Positions 9,233-17,557 are shown, counted from the first letter of the stretch. The stretch: 56,576 bases of DNA from Modicisalibacter muralis (GCF_900102945.1 NZ_FNGI01000002.1:482970-539545); one strand, 5' to 3'. Translations and numbers: made by a program. The notes: generated by a model not told the origin, from the letters alone.

Positions 9233-9966
9233 ACCCCACCGGACTCGACCTCCCGCCGCTGACCGCCGCCTTCGTTTTCGGCTTGCTGGGTGGCGCGCAC
9301 TGCATCGGCATGTGCGGCGGCATCATGAGTGCGCTGACCTTCGCCGTGCCGCCCAGCATGCGCAGCCCGGCCCGGCTCGGCGGCCTGCTGCTCGGCTACA
9401 ACCTGGGGCGCATCGCAAGCTACATGCTCGCTGGCGCACTGGTAGCGGGGCTCGGTACGCTGATCGGCGGCACCCACCCCGGCCTGCGCCTGGCCCTGCA
9501 GGTGCTCGCTGCGCTGATGCTGATCCTGATGGCGCTGTACCTGGCCAACTGGTGGCGCGGGCTGACCCGCGTCGAAGCCTTGGGGCGTCGGCTATGGCGG
9601 CATATCGAGCCGCTTGGCCGCCGGCTGATGCCGGTGGTCAGGATTCCTCAGGCGGTGGCGCTGGGCGCGGTGTGGGGCTGGCTGCCCTGCGGGCTGGTCT
9701 ATTCGATGCTGGCCTGGAGCCTGGCCGGCGGCGATCCCGCGCGTGGCGCAGCGCTGATGGGCGCATTCGGCCTCGGCACGCTACCGGCGCTACTGGTGAC
9801 CGGCGTCGCCGCGCGCCAGATGACCGCGCTGATTCGTCACCCCGCCACGCGCACACTGGCCGCCGTGCTGATCATCGCCTTCGCGCTGTGGCAACTGTGG
9901 GGACTATGGCCGCAGTTCTTGCCGGGTAGCGAGATGCCGCACGCCCATGGGCATCATCATGCTTGA
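9229..9966 (+). CDS. SafE/TauE-like (UreH_2-type) membrane protein
   Basis: Six- to seven-helix membrane protein of the sulfite exporter TauE/SafE-like group often found directly after ccoS. Conserved cysteines occur in the first helix (GGAHCIGMCGG, C25 and C29) and in a second motif, GWLPCGLVY, an arrangement like CcdA/DsbD-type membrane domains. The C-terminus is His-rich (PHAHGHHHA), suggesting metal contact. The start overlaps the ccoS stop, placing it in the cbb3 assembly operon. A role in copper or heme maturation is inferred from context; transport of sulfite is not shown. Confidence 0.88.
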   Translation: MNPTGLDLPPLTAAFVFGLLGGAHCIGMCGGIMSALTFAVPPSMRSPARLGGLLLGYNLGRIASYMLAGALVAGLGTLIGGTHPGLRLALQVLAALMLILMALYLANWWRGLTRVEALGRRLWRHIEPLGRRLMPVVRIPQAVALGAVWGWLPCGLVYSMLAWSLAGGDPARGAALMGAFGLGTLPALLVTGVAARQMTALIRHPATRTLAAVLIIAFALWQLWGLWPQFLPGSEMPHAHGHHHA

Positions 9967-10013
9967 GATAGCGCCATTTGGCTGAAAGCGTTTTCTGCCT
10001 CGCTTCAAGCGCA

Positions 10014-10030
10014 TCTAATACCCACTTAAT
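10014..10030 (+). promoter_or_regulatory. PmrA/QseB-type direct-repeat box before dsbD
   Basis: TCTAAT-ACCCA-CTTAAT matches the YTTAAK-N5-YTTAAK pattern bound by PmrA/QseB-class response regulators (5/6 and 6/6). It ends 45 bases before the dsbD start. The ten bases CTAATACCCA recur in the promoter of the response regulator gene at 16771-17472 (minus strand), linking the two promoters. Confidence 0.6.
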
Positions 10031-10075
10031 CCCGCCCTGCCAGACTGTTGCCCTTTATCCCGATGGAGGGCGCAA

Positions 10076-11980
10076 ATGTCTGACAGGTTCTTGATGCGAG
10101 CCTGGCGCCAGTGGACTCTACTAGCCATTGCCGCGCTGCTTGCGGTTCTTTCCTTGCCTGCGTCGGCAACCGAAGACTTCCTGCCGGTTGACCAGGCCTT
10201 CCAGCTCGAAGCCGAGCAGCAGGGCGATGAGATCGTGCTGCGCTGGGAGATCGCCCCTGGCTATTACCTGTATCGCCATCGCCTCGGGGTAGAGGGCATG
10301 CCCTCTGCCATAACGCCGCCGGCGATGCCCAATGGAGAGACCATCAGCGACGAGTACTTCGGTGAGTCCGTGGTCTATTATGACGTTCTGGAAGTCCGCG
10401 TCGATCCCGGTCAAGCCGAGCGCCTTGCGCTGACCTGGCAGGGCTGTGCCGAGGCGGGGCTATGCTATGCCCCACAGCATGACACCCTCGACCTGACGAA
10501 CCTGACCCTGGAGAATGGCACGCTCGCCGATAATGGCGGTTTTTTCTCCCAAAGCAGCCCCGGTCTTTTTGCCAACGCTTCTCCCAGTGCCTCGTCAGAG
10601 CGCACCAATGTCACCAGCAGCGAGGCGCTTACGGCCACCGGCGTTACCGAAGCGAGCCTGGGTGAAGACCAACGGCTGGCCGCACGGCTCGCCAACGCTC
10701 ATATCGGTTGGACGCTGGCGGCCTTTTTCGGCATGGGCCTGTTGCTCGTATTCACGCCCTGTGTGCTGCCGATGGTCCCGATCCTATCCAGCCTGGTGGT
10801 GGGCGCCGGCGCGAGTGCACGGCGCGGGCTGCTGCTCTCCATCGCCTTCGTCATGCCCATGGCACTGACCTATGCCGCCCTCGGTGTCGTTGCCGCGCTG
10901 GCCGGGGCCAGCCTGCAGGCCATGCTGCAGACGCCGTGGGTGTTGGGCGGCTTCGCCGCGCTCTTCGTGGTGCTCGCCCTGGCCATGTTCGGCCTCTTCG
11001 AGCTCGAGCTACCGCAGGCGCTGCGCCAGCGGTTCGCCAGCCTCCAGCAGCGTCAGCGCGGCGGCACCCTGGGCGGCGGCGCGGCAATGGGCGTGCTCTC
11101 GGCACTGCTGGTCGGCCCCTGCATGACCGCGCCGCTGGCCGGGGCCCTGCTGTATATCGCCGATAGCGGCAATGCCCTGCTGGGTGGCTCGGCCCTGCTG
11201 GCATTGGGGCTGGGCATGGGCGCGCCGCTACTGCTGGTCGGTACGCTGGGGGCACGCCTGCTGCCCCGCCCCGGGCCCTGGATGACCCGCATCAAGGCCC
11301 TGTTCGGATTCGTGTTGCTGGGCATGGCGATCTGGTTCGTGGCTCGGGTCATCCCCGCCAGTGTCGAACTGGGGCTCTGGGGCGTCTGGCTAATCGGCGC
11401 CGCGGTCGCCCTATGGCAGATGAGCGTGTCGCACTCACCGACGGCCCGGCAGTTGATTGCCAGGACGTCGGGACTGGTACTCGGCCTGTGGGGCGCCACG
11501 CTGATCGTCGGCAGTGCTGGCGGCGGAGAAAGTTTCTATCGCCCCTTGGCGACGATCCAATCGAATGCTAGCACCGAGCGCCTCCAGGAAGCTTTCATGG
11601 CGCGCTTCGCAGCCGTCGAGGGTAGCGCCGACCTAAAGCGCCGGATCGAGCAGGCCGGCAACCGGGGGCAATGGACGCTGGTGGATGTCTATGCCGACTG
11701 GTGCGTCTCCTGCCAGGTCATCGAAGATGAGGTCTTCGGCGATGCCCGCGTCCAGGCCAAGCTCGCCGGCATGCAATTGCTACGTCCCGATGTGACCGAC
11801 AACAACGCCGCGGATCGCGAGCTCCTCGAGGCCTACGGCATTCTCGGCCCTCCCACGCTGATGCTGTTCGACCCCGATGGACGCGAGCGGCGCGCCCAAC
11901 GCATCGTCGGTGAAATCGATGCCGAGGCCTTCCTCAAGCGGCTCGAACGGGCGCGCCAAGCCACTGGAGACGCCTCATGA
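10076..11980 (+). CDS. dsbD: Thiol:disulfide interchange protein DsbD
   Basis: Transfers electrons from cytoplasmic thioredoxin across the inner membrane to periplasmic reductases such as DsbC/G or TlpA. The 634 residues show a signal peptide (about 1-31), an N-terminal immunoglobulin-like domain with C124 and C130, an eight-helix membrane domain with C229 (FTPCVLP) and C349 (VGPCMTAP), and a C-terminal thioredoxin domain with C543-V-S-C546. All six catalytic cysteines are therefore present. The stop overlaps the next gene (ATGA). A PmrA/QseB-like box lies 45 bases upstream. Confidence 0.96.
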   Translation: MSDRFLMRAWRQWTLLAIAALLAVLSLPASATEDFLPVDQAFQLEAEQQGDEIVLRWEIAPGYYLYRHRLGVEGMPSAITPPAMPNGETISDEYFGESVVYYDVLEVRVDPGQAERLALTWQGCAEAGLCYAPQHDTLDLTNLTLENGTLADNGGFFSQSSPGLFANASPSASSERTNVTSSEALTATGVTEASLGEDQRLAARLANAHIGWTLAAFFGMGLLLVFTPCVLPMVPILSSLVVGAGASARRGLLLSIAFVMPMALTYAALGVVAALAGASLQAMLQTPWVLGGFAALFVVLALAMFGLFELELPQALRQRFASLQQRQRGGTLGGGAAMGVLSALLVGPCMTAPLAGALLYIADSGNALLGGSALLALGLGMGAPLLLVGTLGARLLPRPGPWMTRIKALFGFVLLGMAIWFVARVIPASVELGLWGVWLIGAAVALWQMSVSHSPTARQLIARTSGLVLGLWGATLIVGSAGGGESFYRPLATIQSNASTERLQEAFMARFAAVEGSADLKRRIEQAGNRGQWTLVDVYADWCVSCQVIEDEVFGDARVQAKLAGMQLLRPDVTDNNAADRELLEAYGILGPPTLMLFDPDGRERRAQRIVGEIDAEAFLKRLERARQATGDAS

Positions 11981-12798
11981 CGGCCCTGACCCAGAGCATC
12001 GCCCTTGGCCCGATGGTGCTGAGCCTGAACCAGCTGCTTATCGGCCTGGCACTGAGCATGGCCCTATTGACCAGCACCCTGGTCGGCTCGCGACGTGGCG
12101 AATCCGCCAGCGACACGCTGTTCAATACACTGCTGATAGGCATCGTTGCCGCGCGGCTGGTCTTCGTGACGCGCTATCACGCCGACTATGCCAGTGTCTG
12201 GGCGATGTTCGATATCCGTGACGGCGGTTTCGACACGCTCGGCGGTGTCGTGGCCGGCTCCGCCTATGTCTGCTGGCGACTGTGGCGCGCGCCCCGACAA
12301 CGCGTGGTATTGGCCAGCGCCGTGCTAACGGGTGCGCTGGCCTGGAGCGTTGCGGCCGGCAGTCTACTGCTGATCGACAACCAGGTACGCTCACTGCCCA
12401 AGACGCAACTTGCGACGCTGGATCACCGCCCCATCACGCTGACGGCGCTGGCCGAGCGCGCCGACCAGCCCATGGTGGTCAACCTCTGGGCGACCTGGTG
12501 CCCGCCCTGTCGGCGCGAGATGCCGATTCTGGCCGCCGCGCAACGGGCACGAGACGATATCACCTTCGTGTTCGTCAACCAGGGCGAATACGCCGCTCGG
12601 GTAAAGCAATATCTAAAAAACGAATCGCTGGAACTGAGCCATGTGTGGCTCGATCCGGGCCAGGCACTGGGCAGGGCGGTCGGTTCGCAAGCCATGCCCA
12701 CCACCCTGTTCTATGACGCCGATGGGCGGTTGCGCGATAGCCACCTCGGCGCGCTTTCCCGCGCCAGCCTGAGTGCCAAGCTCGAACAGCTGTACTGA
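11977..12798 (+). CDS. TlpA-like thioredoxin with Lgt-like membrane domain
   Basis: Membrane-anchored thiol-disulfide oxidoreductase. The first ~135 residues hold three to four hydrophobic helices, including a segment (about 52-95) that resembles part of prolipoprotein diacylglyceryl transferase. The rest is a TlpA/ResA-like thioredoxin domain with C175-P-P-C178 in NLWATWCPPC and a cis-Pro region ending AMPTTLF. It lacks obvious Lgt catalytic completeness, so I read the N-terminus as a membrane anchor or a derived domain. Start overlaps the dsbD stop. Probably accepts electrons from DsbD, judging from operon position. Confidence 0.88.
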   Translation: MTALTQSIALGPMVLSLNQLLIGLALSMALLTSTLVGSRRGESASDTLFNTLLIGIVAARLVFVTRYHADYASVWAMFDIRDGGFDTLGGVVAGSAYVCWRLWRAPRQRVVLASAVLTGALAWSVAAGSLLLIDNQVRSLPKTQLATLDHRPITLTALAERADQPMVVNLWATWCPPCRREMPILAAAQRARDDITFVFVNQGEYAARVKQYLKNESLELSHVWLDPGQALGRAVGSQAMPTTLFYDADGRLRDSHLGALSRASLSAKLEQLY

Positions 12799-12826
12799 TG
12801 CCCCCTAACACGACCCAGGCAAGGAG

Positions 12827-13603
12827 ATGCCGATGATCGTCAGCAACGCACGCTTCCCTCTCACCCTACTGGCCCTTTCGGGCCTGCTATGGCCAGCGGC
12901 TGGCATCGCCGAAGAGTGGCCGGCTCCCATCGCCGCACTGGAGAAGCAGGGACTGAACGTCCACCAACGCTTCGATGCGCCCAGCGGATTGACCGGCTAT
13001 GCCGCCAGCGTGCGCGGGCAGGCGGTGGCCGTCTATCTCACCGAGGACGGCGAGCACGCCATCGTCGGCACGCTGCTGGACGCCGAGGGCAACGACCTAT
13101 CGGCCGCGCAGCTCGACGAGCTGGTGCGCAAGCCGCAGGACGCGGCGACCTGGAACAATCTGGGGGACAGCGCCTGGATCGCCGATGGTGCTGCCGATGC
13201 CGAGCGGATCGTTTATGTCTTTACCGACCCCAACTGCCCCTATTGCCAGCAGTTCTGGAGCGAGGCACGGCCCTGGGTCGAGGCCGGCAAGGTCCAGCTA
13301 CGCCATATCATGGTCGGCATTCTGAAGCAGGACAGCCCACGCAAGGCGATTTCACTGCTGGCCGCCGATGATCCTGCCGCGGCACTGCATGCCCATCAGC
13401 AGGGTAGCCAGGCGATCGCCCTGCTCGAGTCGCTTCCTCGTGAATTCGAAGATGCCTTGGCAAAAAACCATCGGCTGATGCAGCGGCTGGGGCTACGGGC
13501 GACGCCGAGCATTCTCTACCGCCGCGACGGGCTGCTGAAGATCGCCCAGGGAGTGCCTGCCGAGCAGCAGCTCGAGGCCATCATGGGTTCACCGAGGCCC
13601 TGA
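12827..13603 (+). CDS. dsbG: Thiol:disulfide interchange protein DsbG
   Basis: Periplasmic DsbC/DsbG-family isomerase or sulfenate reductase that is kept reduced by DsbD. The 258 residues have a signal peptide (cleavage near residue 28, GIA-EE), an N-terminal dimerisation domain (about 30-110), and a thioredoxin domain with C137-P-Y-C140 in FTDPNCPYC and the cis-Pro motif RATPSILY. The CPYC active site and extended size favour DsbG over DsbC (CGYC). An AAGGAGAT Shine-Dalgarno precedes the start. Last gene of the dsbD operon; P. aeruginosa has the same dsb gene set beside a two-component system. Confidence 0.93.
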   Translation: MPMIVSNARFPLTLLALSGLLWPAAGIAEEWPAPIAALEKQGLNVHQRFDAPSGLTGYAASVRGQAVAVYLTEDGEHAIVGTLLDAEGNDLSAAQLDELVRKPQDAATWNNLGDSAWIADGAADAERIVYVFTDPNCPYCQQFWSEARPWVEAGKVQLRHIMVGILKQDSPRKAISLLAADDPAAALHAHQQGSQAIALLESLPREFEDALAKNHRLMQRLGLRATPSILYRRDGLLKIAQGVPAEQQLEAIMGSPRP

Positions 13604-13624
13604 GCCACAGCCATTCCCCATCAC

Positions 13625-13649
13625 CTGGGCCCGGTCGATCCGGGCCCAG
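13625..13649. terminator. Hairpin between convergent dsbG and tsdA
   Basis: A perfect 10-bp inverted repeat, CTGGGCCCGG and CCGGGCCCAG, with a 5-base loop TCGAT lies in the 51-base gap between two convergent genes. No T-run follows on either strand, so it may act as a weak bidirectional terminator or as an RNA 3' end stabiliser. Confidence 0.6.
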
Positions 13650-13654
13650 CGGGC

Positions 13655-14626
13655 TCAGGCATCCGGCGTGGCTGGCCGTTCATCCTGACCATAGTTGGCG
13701 TGATCGCCGAGCGTCTGGCCATTGAATGGCCGGCCGTAGTAGCCGCCATGCTGATGGAAGGTCTCGACGGTCGCCTCGAGCGATTCCATCGTGCGGCGGC
13801 GAGGATCCTGTGGACGCTCATGACTGTTGATGTAGGCCGCCACGTCCCAGGCTTGCTGGTTGCTCAGCGAATTGGGCTGGCCCAATGGCATATTGGCCTT
13901 GATGAAGGCGGCGGCAGTACTCACCCGATGCATGCCGGCCCCCCAGTTGTAGGCACCGTCTCCCCACAGCGGCGGAAACACCTGGCGGTCGCCGACCTGC
14001 TGACCGGCACCGTCCGCGCCATGGCAGACGGCACAGTTCTGGGCATAGACTTCGGCGCCACGCGCCGGATCGTAAGCCTTCTCGGGTTCTGGCAGATCCG
14101 GATAGCCGCGTCCCGGCATGGCCTGGTTGATGGGCGCGCCCGTGGCCATCCAATGCAGGTACGTCTGCATGGCGACCAGTGGCTCGCTGCCCGCCGCCGG
14201 GGGCTTGCCATTCATCGAGTAGGTGAAGCAGCCCTGAATACGCTCGGCCATGGTATTGACCCTGTCGTTCTTGCCCCGATAGGCCGGATACATGCCAAAC
14301 GAGGCCCACATCGGCGCGGAGTCGGCCAGGCGTCCGGCATCGAGATGGCAGTTCGAGCAATTCTGGTCATTGAAGACATAGCGACCGCGCAACTGCTGCG
14401 TGTTGATGAAGATATCGCGGCCCAGGCGCACCATGTCGCCGTACTGGTTATCCGGAATGTCGCGCTCCAGCGGGGGCTGGAAAGTCGCCTCGCCCGGCGG
14501 CGCCGGCGGTAGCGGTTTCTGATAGTCGCGCTCGGGTTCCGCTGCCTGAGTCACGGCTGCCAACGACAGCGCCAGTAGCGACAGGGTGCCACCGGCTACC
14601 CACAGGGTCGGTTTCCAAGGGGTCAT
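13655..14626 (-). CDS. tsdA: TsdA-like thiosulfate dehydrogenase (diheme cytochrome c)
   Basis: Diheme periplasmic cytochrome c that oxidises two thiosulfate molecules to tetrathionate in characterised TsdA enzymes. The 323 residues have a signal peptide (cleaved near residue 29, TQAA-EP), heme 1 motif C90-S-N-C-H94, heme 2 motif C198-A-V-C-H202, and C133 within RIQGCFTYSMNG. That last element is equivalent to the catalytic heme-ligating Cys region of TsdA, which is the strongest evidence for function. Its start overlaps the stop of the upstream diheme cytochrome gene by ATGA. The physiological direction (thiosulfate oxidation or tetrathionate reduction) cannot be told. Confidence 0.85.
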   Translation of the reverse strand: MTPWKPTLWVAGGTLSLLALSLAAVTQAAEPERDYQKPLPPAPPGEATFQPPLERDIPDNQYGDMVRLGRDIFINTQQLRGRYVFNDQNCSNCHLDAGRLADSAPMWASFGMYPAYRGKNDRVNTMAERIQGCFTYSMNGKPPAAGSEPLVAMQTYLHWMATGAPINQAMPGRGYPDLPEPEKAYDPARGAEVYAQNCAVCHGADGAGQQVGDRQVFPPLWGDGAYNWGAGMHRVSTAAAFIKANMPLGQPNSLSNQQAWDVAAYINSHERPQDPRRRTMESLEATVETFHQHGGYYGRPFNGQTLGDHANYGQDERPATPDA

Positions 14627-15336
14627 TGCGCGCCCTCCTTCTTATCGGCAATGGATGCCGTGCTCAGCCGCTCGGGCAGGGTCGCGTAATAGTCACTGAT
14701 CAGCCCGATCTGCTCATCACTGAGACGCTCGGCGACGCTCTTCATCAGGTCGTTGGGATCGTTGGCACGACTGCCATTGCGCCAGGCATTGAGCTGGGCC
14801 TTCAGGTAGCTCGCGTGTTGTCCGGCCAGCGGCGGGAAGGCCTCCCCCACGCCTTGGCCATTCGGACCGTGACACTGGTTACAGGCGGGAATGACATTGC
14901 CCCAATCACCCCGCTTGGCCAGCCATTCCGCCTCATCGGCCGGGTCAGCGGCCTGATACGCGGTGGGTAGGTCCAGCCCCTCCAGGCTGGCGTAATAGGC
15001 CGACACGGCACGCATGTCGTCTTCGCTCAACGCCTTGGCAAACGGCTGCATCACCGGACTCTGGCGCGAACCCTCGCGGTAATCATGTAACTGCTTGCTC
15101 AGATAGCCGGCGGGCAGACCCGCCAGGCGCGGAAACCCGGTAGCCGCATTGCCCATGCCCTCGGCGCCGTGACAACTCATGCAGGCAATCGCGCCCTGGC
15201 CATTACCCTGTTGGGCTATCGTCTCGCCACGCGGGACGTCGTCCGCGGCCCACGCAGGCCCTACCCATGCGGCCCCTGTGCCGATAGCCACTAGCGTTAC
15301 CAGCAGCCCCGGCGCACGCATCGCCATTCTCATCAT
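14623..15336 (-). CDS. tsdB: TsdB-like diheme cytochrome c (cytochrome c4 type)
   Basis: Two tandem c4-type cytochrome domains with heme motifs C52-M-S-C-H56 and C152-N-Q-C-H156, and a signal peptide ending near AWA-AD. In Pseudomonas stutzeri a diheme TsdB is the electron acceptor for TsdA, and the ATGA overlap with tsdA here supports the same pairing. I prefer the ATG at 15336 because GGGAG sits 8 bases upstream; an ATG at 15351 in frame lacks good spacing. The gene begins 28 bases after the sensor kinase stop, so it is likely co-transcribed with the two-component system. Confidence 0.85.
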   Translation of the reverse strand: MMRMAMRAPGLLVTLVAIGTGAAWVGPAWAADDVPRGETIAQQGNGQGAIACMSCHGAEGMGNAATGFPRLAGLPAGYLSKQLHDYREGSRQSPVMQPFAKALSEDDMRAVSAYYASLEGLDLPTAYQAADPADEAEWLAKRGDWGNVIPACNQCHGPNGQGVGEAFPPLAGQHASYLKAQLNAWRNGSRANDPNDLMKSVAERLSDEQIGLISDYYATLPERLSTASIADKKEGAQ

Positions 15337-15364
15337 CTTCGCTACTCCCATGCTCCGCCCCAGT

Positions 15365-16774
15365 CTATGCCTTTGAATATCCGCCGGCCCGGGGTCGTTC
15401 GTTATCGTTGCCAGATTCTGCCGGGGCATCAGGTGGGGCAACTCGCGGCTCCCCTGGCCAGTGCCGTGGCCCCAAGGGGAACCACAACCGTGCCACCAGC
15501 CCTTGCGGCCGGTTATGCTCGAAGCGCAAATGGCCGGCGAATCGCTCGGCAATGGCTGCCACGATCGCCAGCCCCAAGCCACTGCCATGCCCGTTACCTT
15601 GCTGCCAAAAACGCCCGGTGAGCTTCGTCAGGGCAAGCTCATCGACACCGGGCCCTTGGTCGCGTATGACAAAAGCCAGCCCCGCGGCATCCTGCTGGAG
15701 AGCAAGGCCTACCGATCCCGGCGCCGGGCTGAAGCGCCGGGCGTTTTCCAGCAGGTTGCGCAGTGCCGTCACCGCCAGTTCATGGGGTACCGCCAGCGAT
15801 ATCTCCCTGACACCTCGGTCAATCACGAAGGCGCGCTGGGCCTCGGCGTCCAGGGTATCGAGAGCGTCTTCGACCACCGCGCCCGACTGGCAACCGGCCG
15901 GCCACTGGGTGTCGAAACCGCCTTCCAGGCGGGCCAGCATAAGCAATTGCTCCAACGTGCCCTGCAGGCGAGCCACGCCTTTTTCCGCCTGGGCCTGGGC
16001 ATGTTGCGCCGCTTCACCCTGCTGGCGGCGAGCCACCTGCAGATGGGTCTTGATCGCGGTCAGGGGCGTGCGCAACTCATGCGCGGCATCGCTGGTGAAG
16101 CGCTGCTCGCGTGCCATGGCCTGGCGAATGCGCGCCAACAGGTTATTGAGCGTATCGACCAACGGGCGTAGCTCAGCCGGCAAGTCGTTGGTGGCCACCG
16201 GGGCAATCGCCTCCGGATCACGCATGGCCAGGGATTCCCGCAGCCGCGAAAGCGGACGCAGTCCACGCAGGATGCCCAGCCACAGCGCGGCCAGGCTGCC
16301 CAGCAGCGCCACCAGGAAAGGCACTACCGCCACCCTGAGTACGTCACGCAACAGGATGTCGCGCTCATCGACGCGATCGGCGGTGGTGATGGTCAAGTCA
16401 CCCCGCTGGTAGGTATAGACACGCCACTGCACACCCTCGTCTTCGCGGTAGCTATACCCCGGCTCGCGGGCTTCGAGTACCTCCGGCATGTCCGCGTGGG
16501 TACGCGCGACCACCTTGCCGCTGGGGGAATGAACCTGGCAGGCCAGGCCGGCGATGGGCGGAATCGACAACTGTCGATTTTCGGCCTGCTGCCAGACCTC
16601 CGCCGGCAACTGCGACACCAGTCCGGCAACCATGCGTGCCGATTGGGCCAGGCGCTGGTCGAGGGTATGTTCCACCTGTTGATGCAGGTCGCGCATCAAC
16701 CAGGCAGCGGCCAGCCCCCATAGCAGGGTCAGGGTCAATCCCAGGGTGAGCAACAGGCGTACGCGCAGACTCAT
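15365..16774 (-). CDS. Sensor histidine kinase (DsbS/QseC-like)
   Basis: Membrane sensor kinase of 469 residues, started at the ATG that overlaps the response regulator stop. Layout: membrane helix 1 (about 5-25), a periplasmic sensor (about 28-145), helix 2 (about 147-169), a HAMP linker, a HisKA domain with phospho-acceptor H232 in AAHELRTPL, and an ATPase domain with an N-box and GSGLGLAI-type G-box. The only periplasmic cysteine is C79 (GLACQVHS). In the P. aeruginosa DsbRS system a periplasmic cysteine is reported to bind copper, so C79 is a candidate metal ligand here. Partner of the adjacent response regulator. Confidence 0.9.
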   Translation of the reverse strand: MSLRVRLLLTLGLTLTLLWGLAAAWLMRDLHQQVEHTLDQRLAQSARMVAGLVSQLPAEVWQQAENRQLSIPPIAGLACQVHSPSGKVVARTHADMPEVLEAREPGYSYREDEGVQWRVYTYQRGDLTITTADRVDERDILLRDVLRVAVVPFLVALLGSLAALWLGILRGLRPLSRLRESLAMRDPEAIAPVATNDLPAELRPLVDTLNNLLARIRQAMAREQRFTSDAAHELRTPLTAIKTHLQVARRQQGEAAQHAQAQAEKGVARLQGTLEQLLMLARLEGGFDTQWPAGCQSGAVVEDALDTLDAEAQRAFVIDRGVREISLAVPHELAVTALRNLLENARRFSPAPGSVGLALQQDAAGLAFVIRDQGPGVDELALTKLTGRFWQQGNGHGSGLGLAIVAAIAERFAGHLRFEHNRPQGLVARLWFPLGPRHWPGEPRVAPPDAPAESGNDNERPRAGGYSKA

Positions 16775-17472
16775 CGCGCCGTTCCCAGCGGCGCATCGGG
16801 GGCGACAATGGCGTCCGGCTTGCCGAGCCGATAGCCCAGGCCGCGTACCGTTTCGATCACACCGCTGCCGAACTTGCGGCGCAGGTGATGGATATGCACA
16901 TTCAGGGCATTGCTCTCGACGTCTCCGCCCATGCCGTAGAGCCTGTCCTTGAGCTGGTCCGCCGAGAGCACGCTGCCCGGGGCCTGGAGAAAAGTCTCGA
17001 GCAGCACTAATTCCCGTCGCTTGAGGCATACTGGTTGGCCCGCCACACTGACCTGTCGGGCCAAGGGGTCGAGGCATAGCGTGCCATGCTCGATCAGCGT
17101 ACGCGGTCGACCGGCGGCCCGGCGCAGCAACGCATGCAGGCGGGCCACCAGTTCATCCAGGTCGAAGGGCTTGAGCAGATAGTCATCGGCCCCGCCCTGC
17201 AGACCGGCCACCCGGTCAGGCACGGCATCGCGCGCCGTGAGTATCAGCACGGGTGTCGTTATGTTGGCCGAGCGCCACTCCTCGAGCAGGTCCATGCCGT
17301 CGCCGTCGGGCAGGCCGAGATCCAGTATCACGACATCACTGGACACGCTGGGCATGGCCATGCGTGCCGCGGCTAGCGTATCGACGTGGTCGACCACGCA
17401 ATCAGCAACGGCGAGACCGGCCTGGATACCCGATGCAACGAGGGCATCGTCTTCGATAAGCAGGACATGCAT
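16771..17472 (-). CDS. OmpR-family response regulator (DsbR/QseB-like)
   Basis: DNA-binding response regulator of 233 residues. The receiver domain has the acidic pair E7/D8-D9, phospho-acceptor D51 (ILDLGLPDGDG) and the conserved Lys in YLLKPFDL; the C-terminal half is an OmpR-type winged helix ending RGLGYRL. I start at the ATG at 17472, which begins the conserved MHVLLIEDD. The stop overlaps the kinase start. Its own promoter holds two copies of elements also seen in front of dsbD, pointing to autoregulation and control of the Dsb operon. A copper-responsive system of this layout (DsbRS) is known in P. aeruginosa. Confidence 0.92.
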   Translation of the reverse strand: MHVLLIEDDALVASGIQAGLAVADCVVDHVDTLAAARMAMPSVSSDVVILDLGLPDGDGMDLLEEWRSANITTPVLILTARDAVPDRVAGLQGGADDYLLKPFDLDELVARLHALLRRAAGRPRTLIEHGTLCLDPLARQVSVAGQPVCLKRRELVLLETFLQAPGSVLSADQLKDRLYGMGGDVESNALNVHIHHLRRKFGSGVIETVRGLGYRLGKPDAIVAPDAPLGTAR

Positions 17473-17512
17473 GAAGGAATCCTTTGAACTGCGCCAATCA
17501 TCGCAGCCAAGC

Positions 17513-17557
17513 ATTAAGGGAGCGTTAACCACGCTTTCAAACACCATGGGTATTAGG
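17513..17557 (-). promoter_or_regulatory. PmrA/QseB-type box and half-site before the response regulator
   Basis: On the minus strand the sequence contains GTTAAC-GCTCC-CTTAAT (positions 17513-17529), fitting YTTAAK-N5-YTTAAK in 4/6 and 6/6 positions. Further upstream is CCTAATACCCA (17547-17557), which shares ten bases with the box before dsbD. They lie 41-85 bases before the response regulator start, a normal place for activator sites. This is a predicted autoregulatory operator. Confidence 0.55.

Noticed and set aside
9229-9966. Calling the gene a sulfite exporter
   Set aside because: The name is inherited from distant TauE/SafE similarity; position and cysteines suggest a role in oxidase assembly instead.
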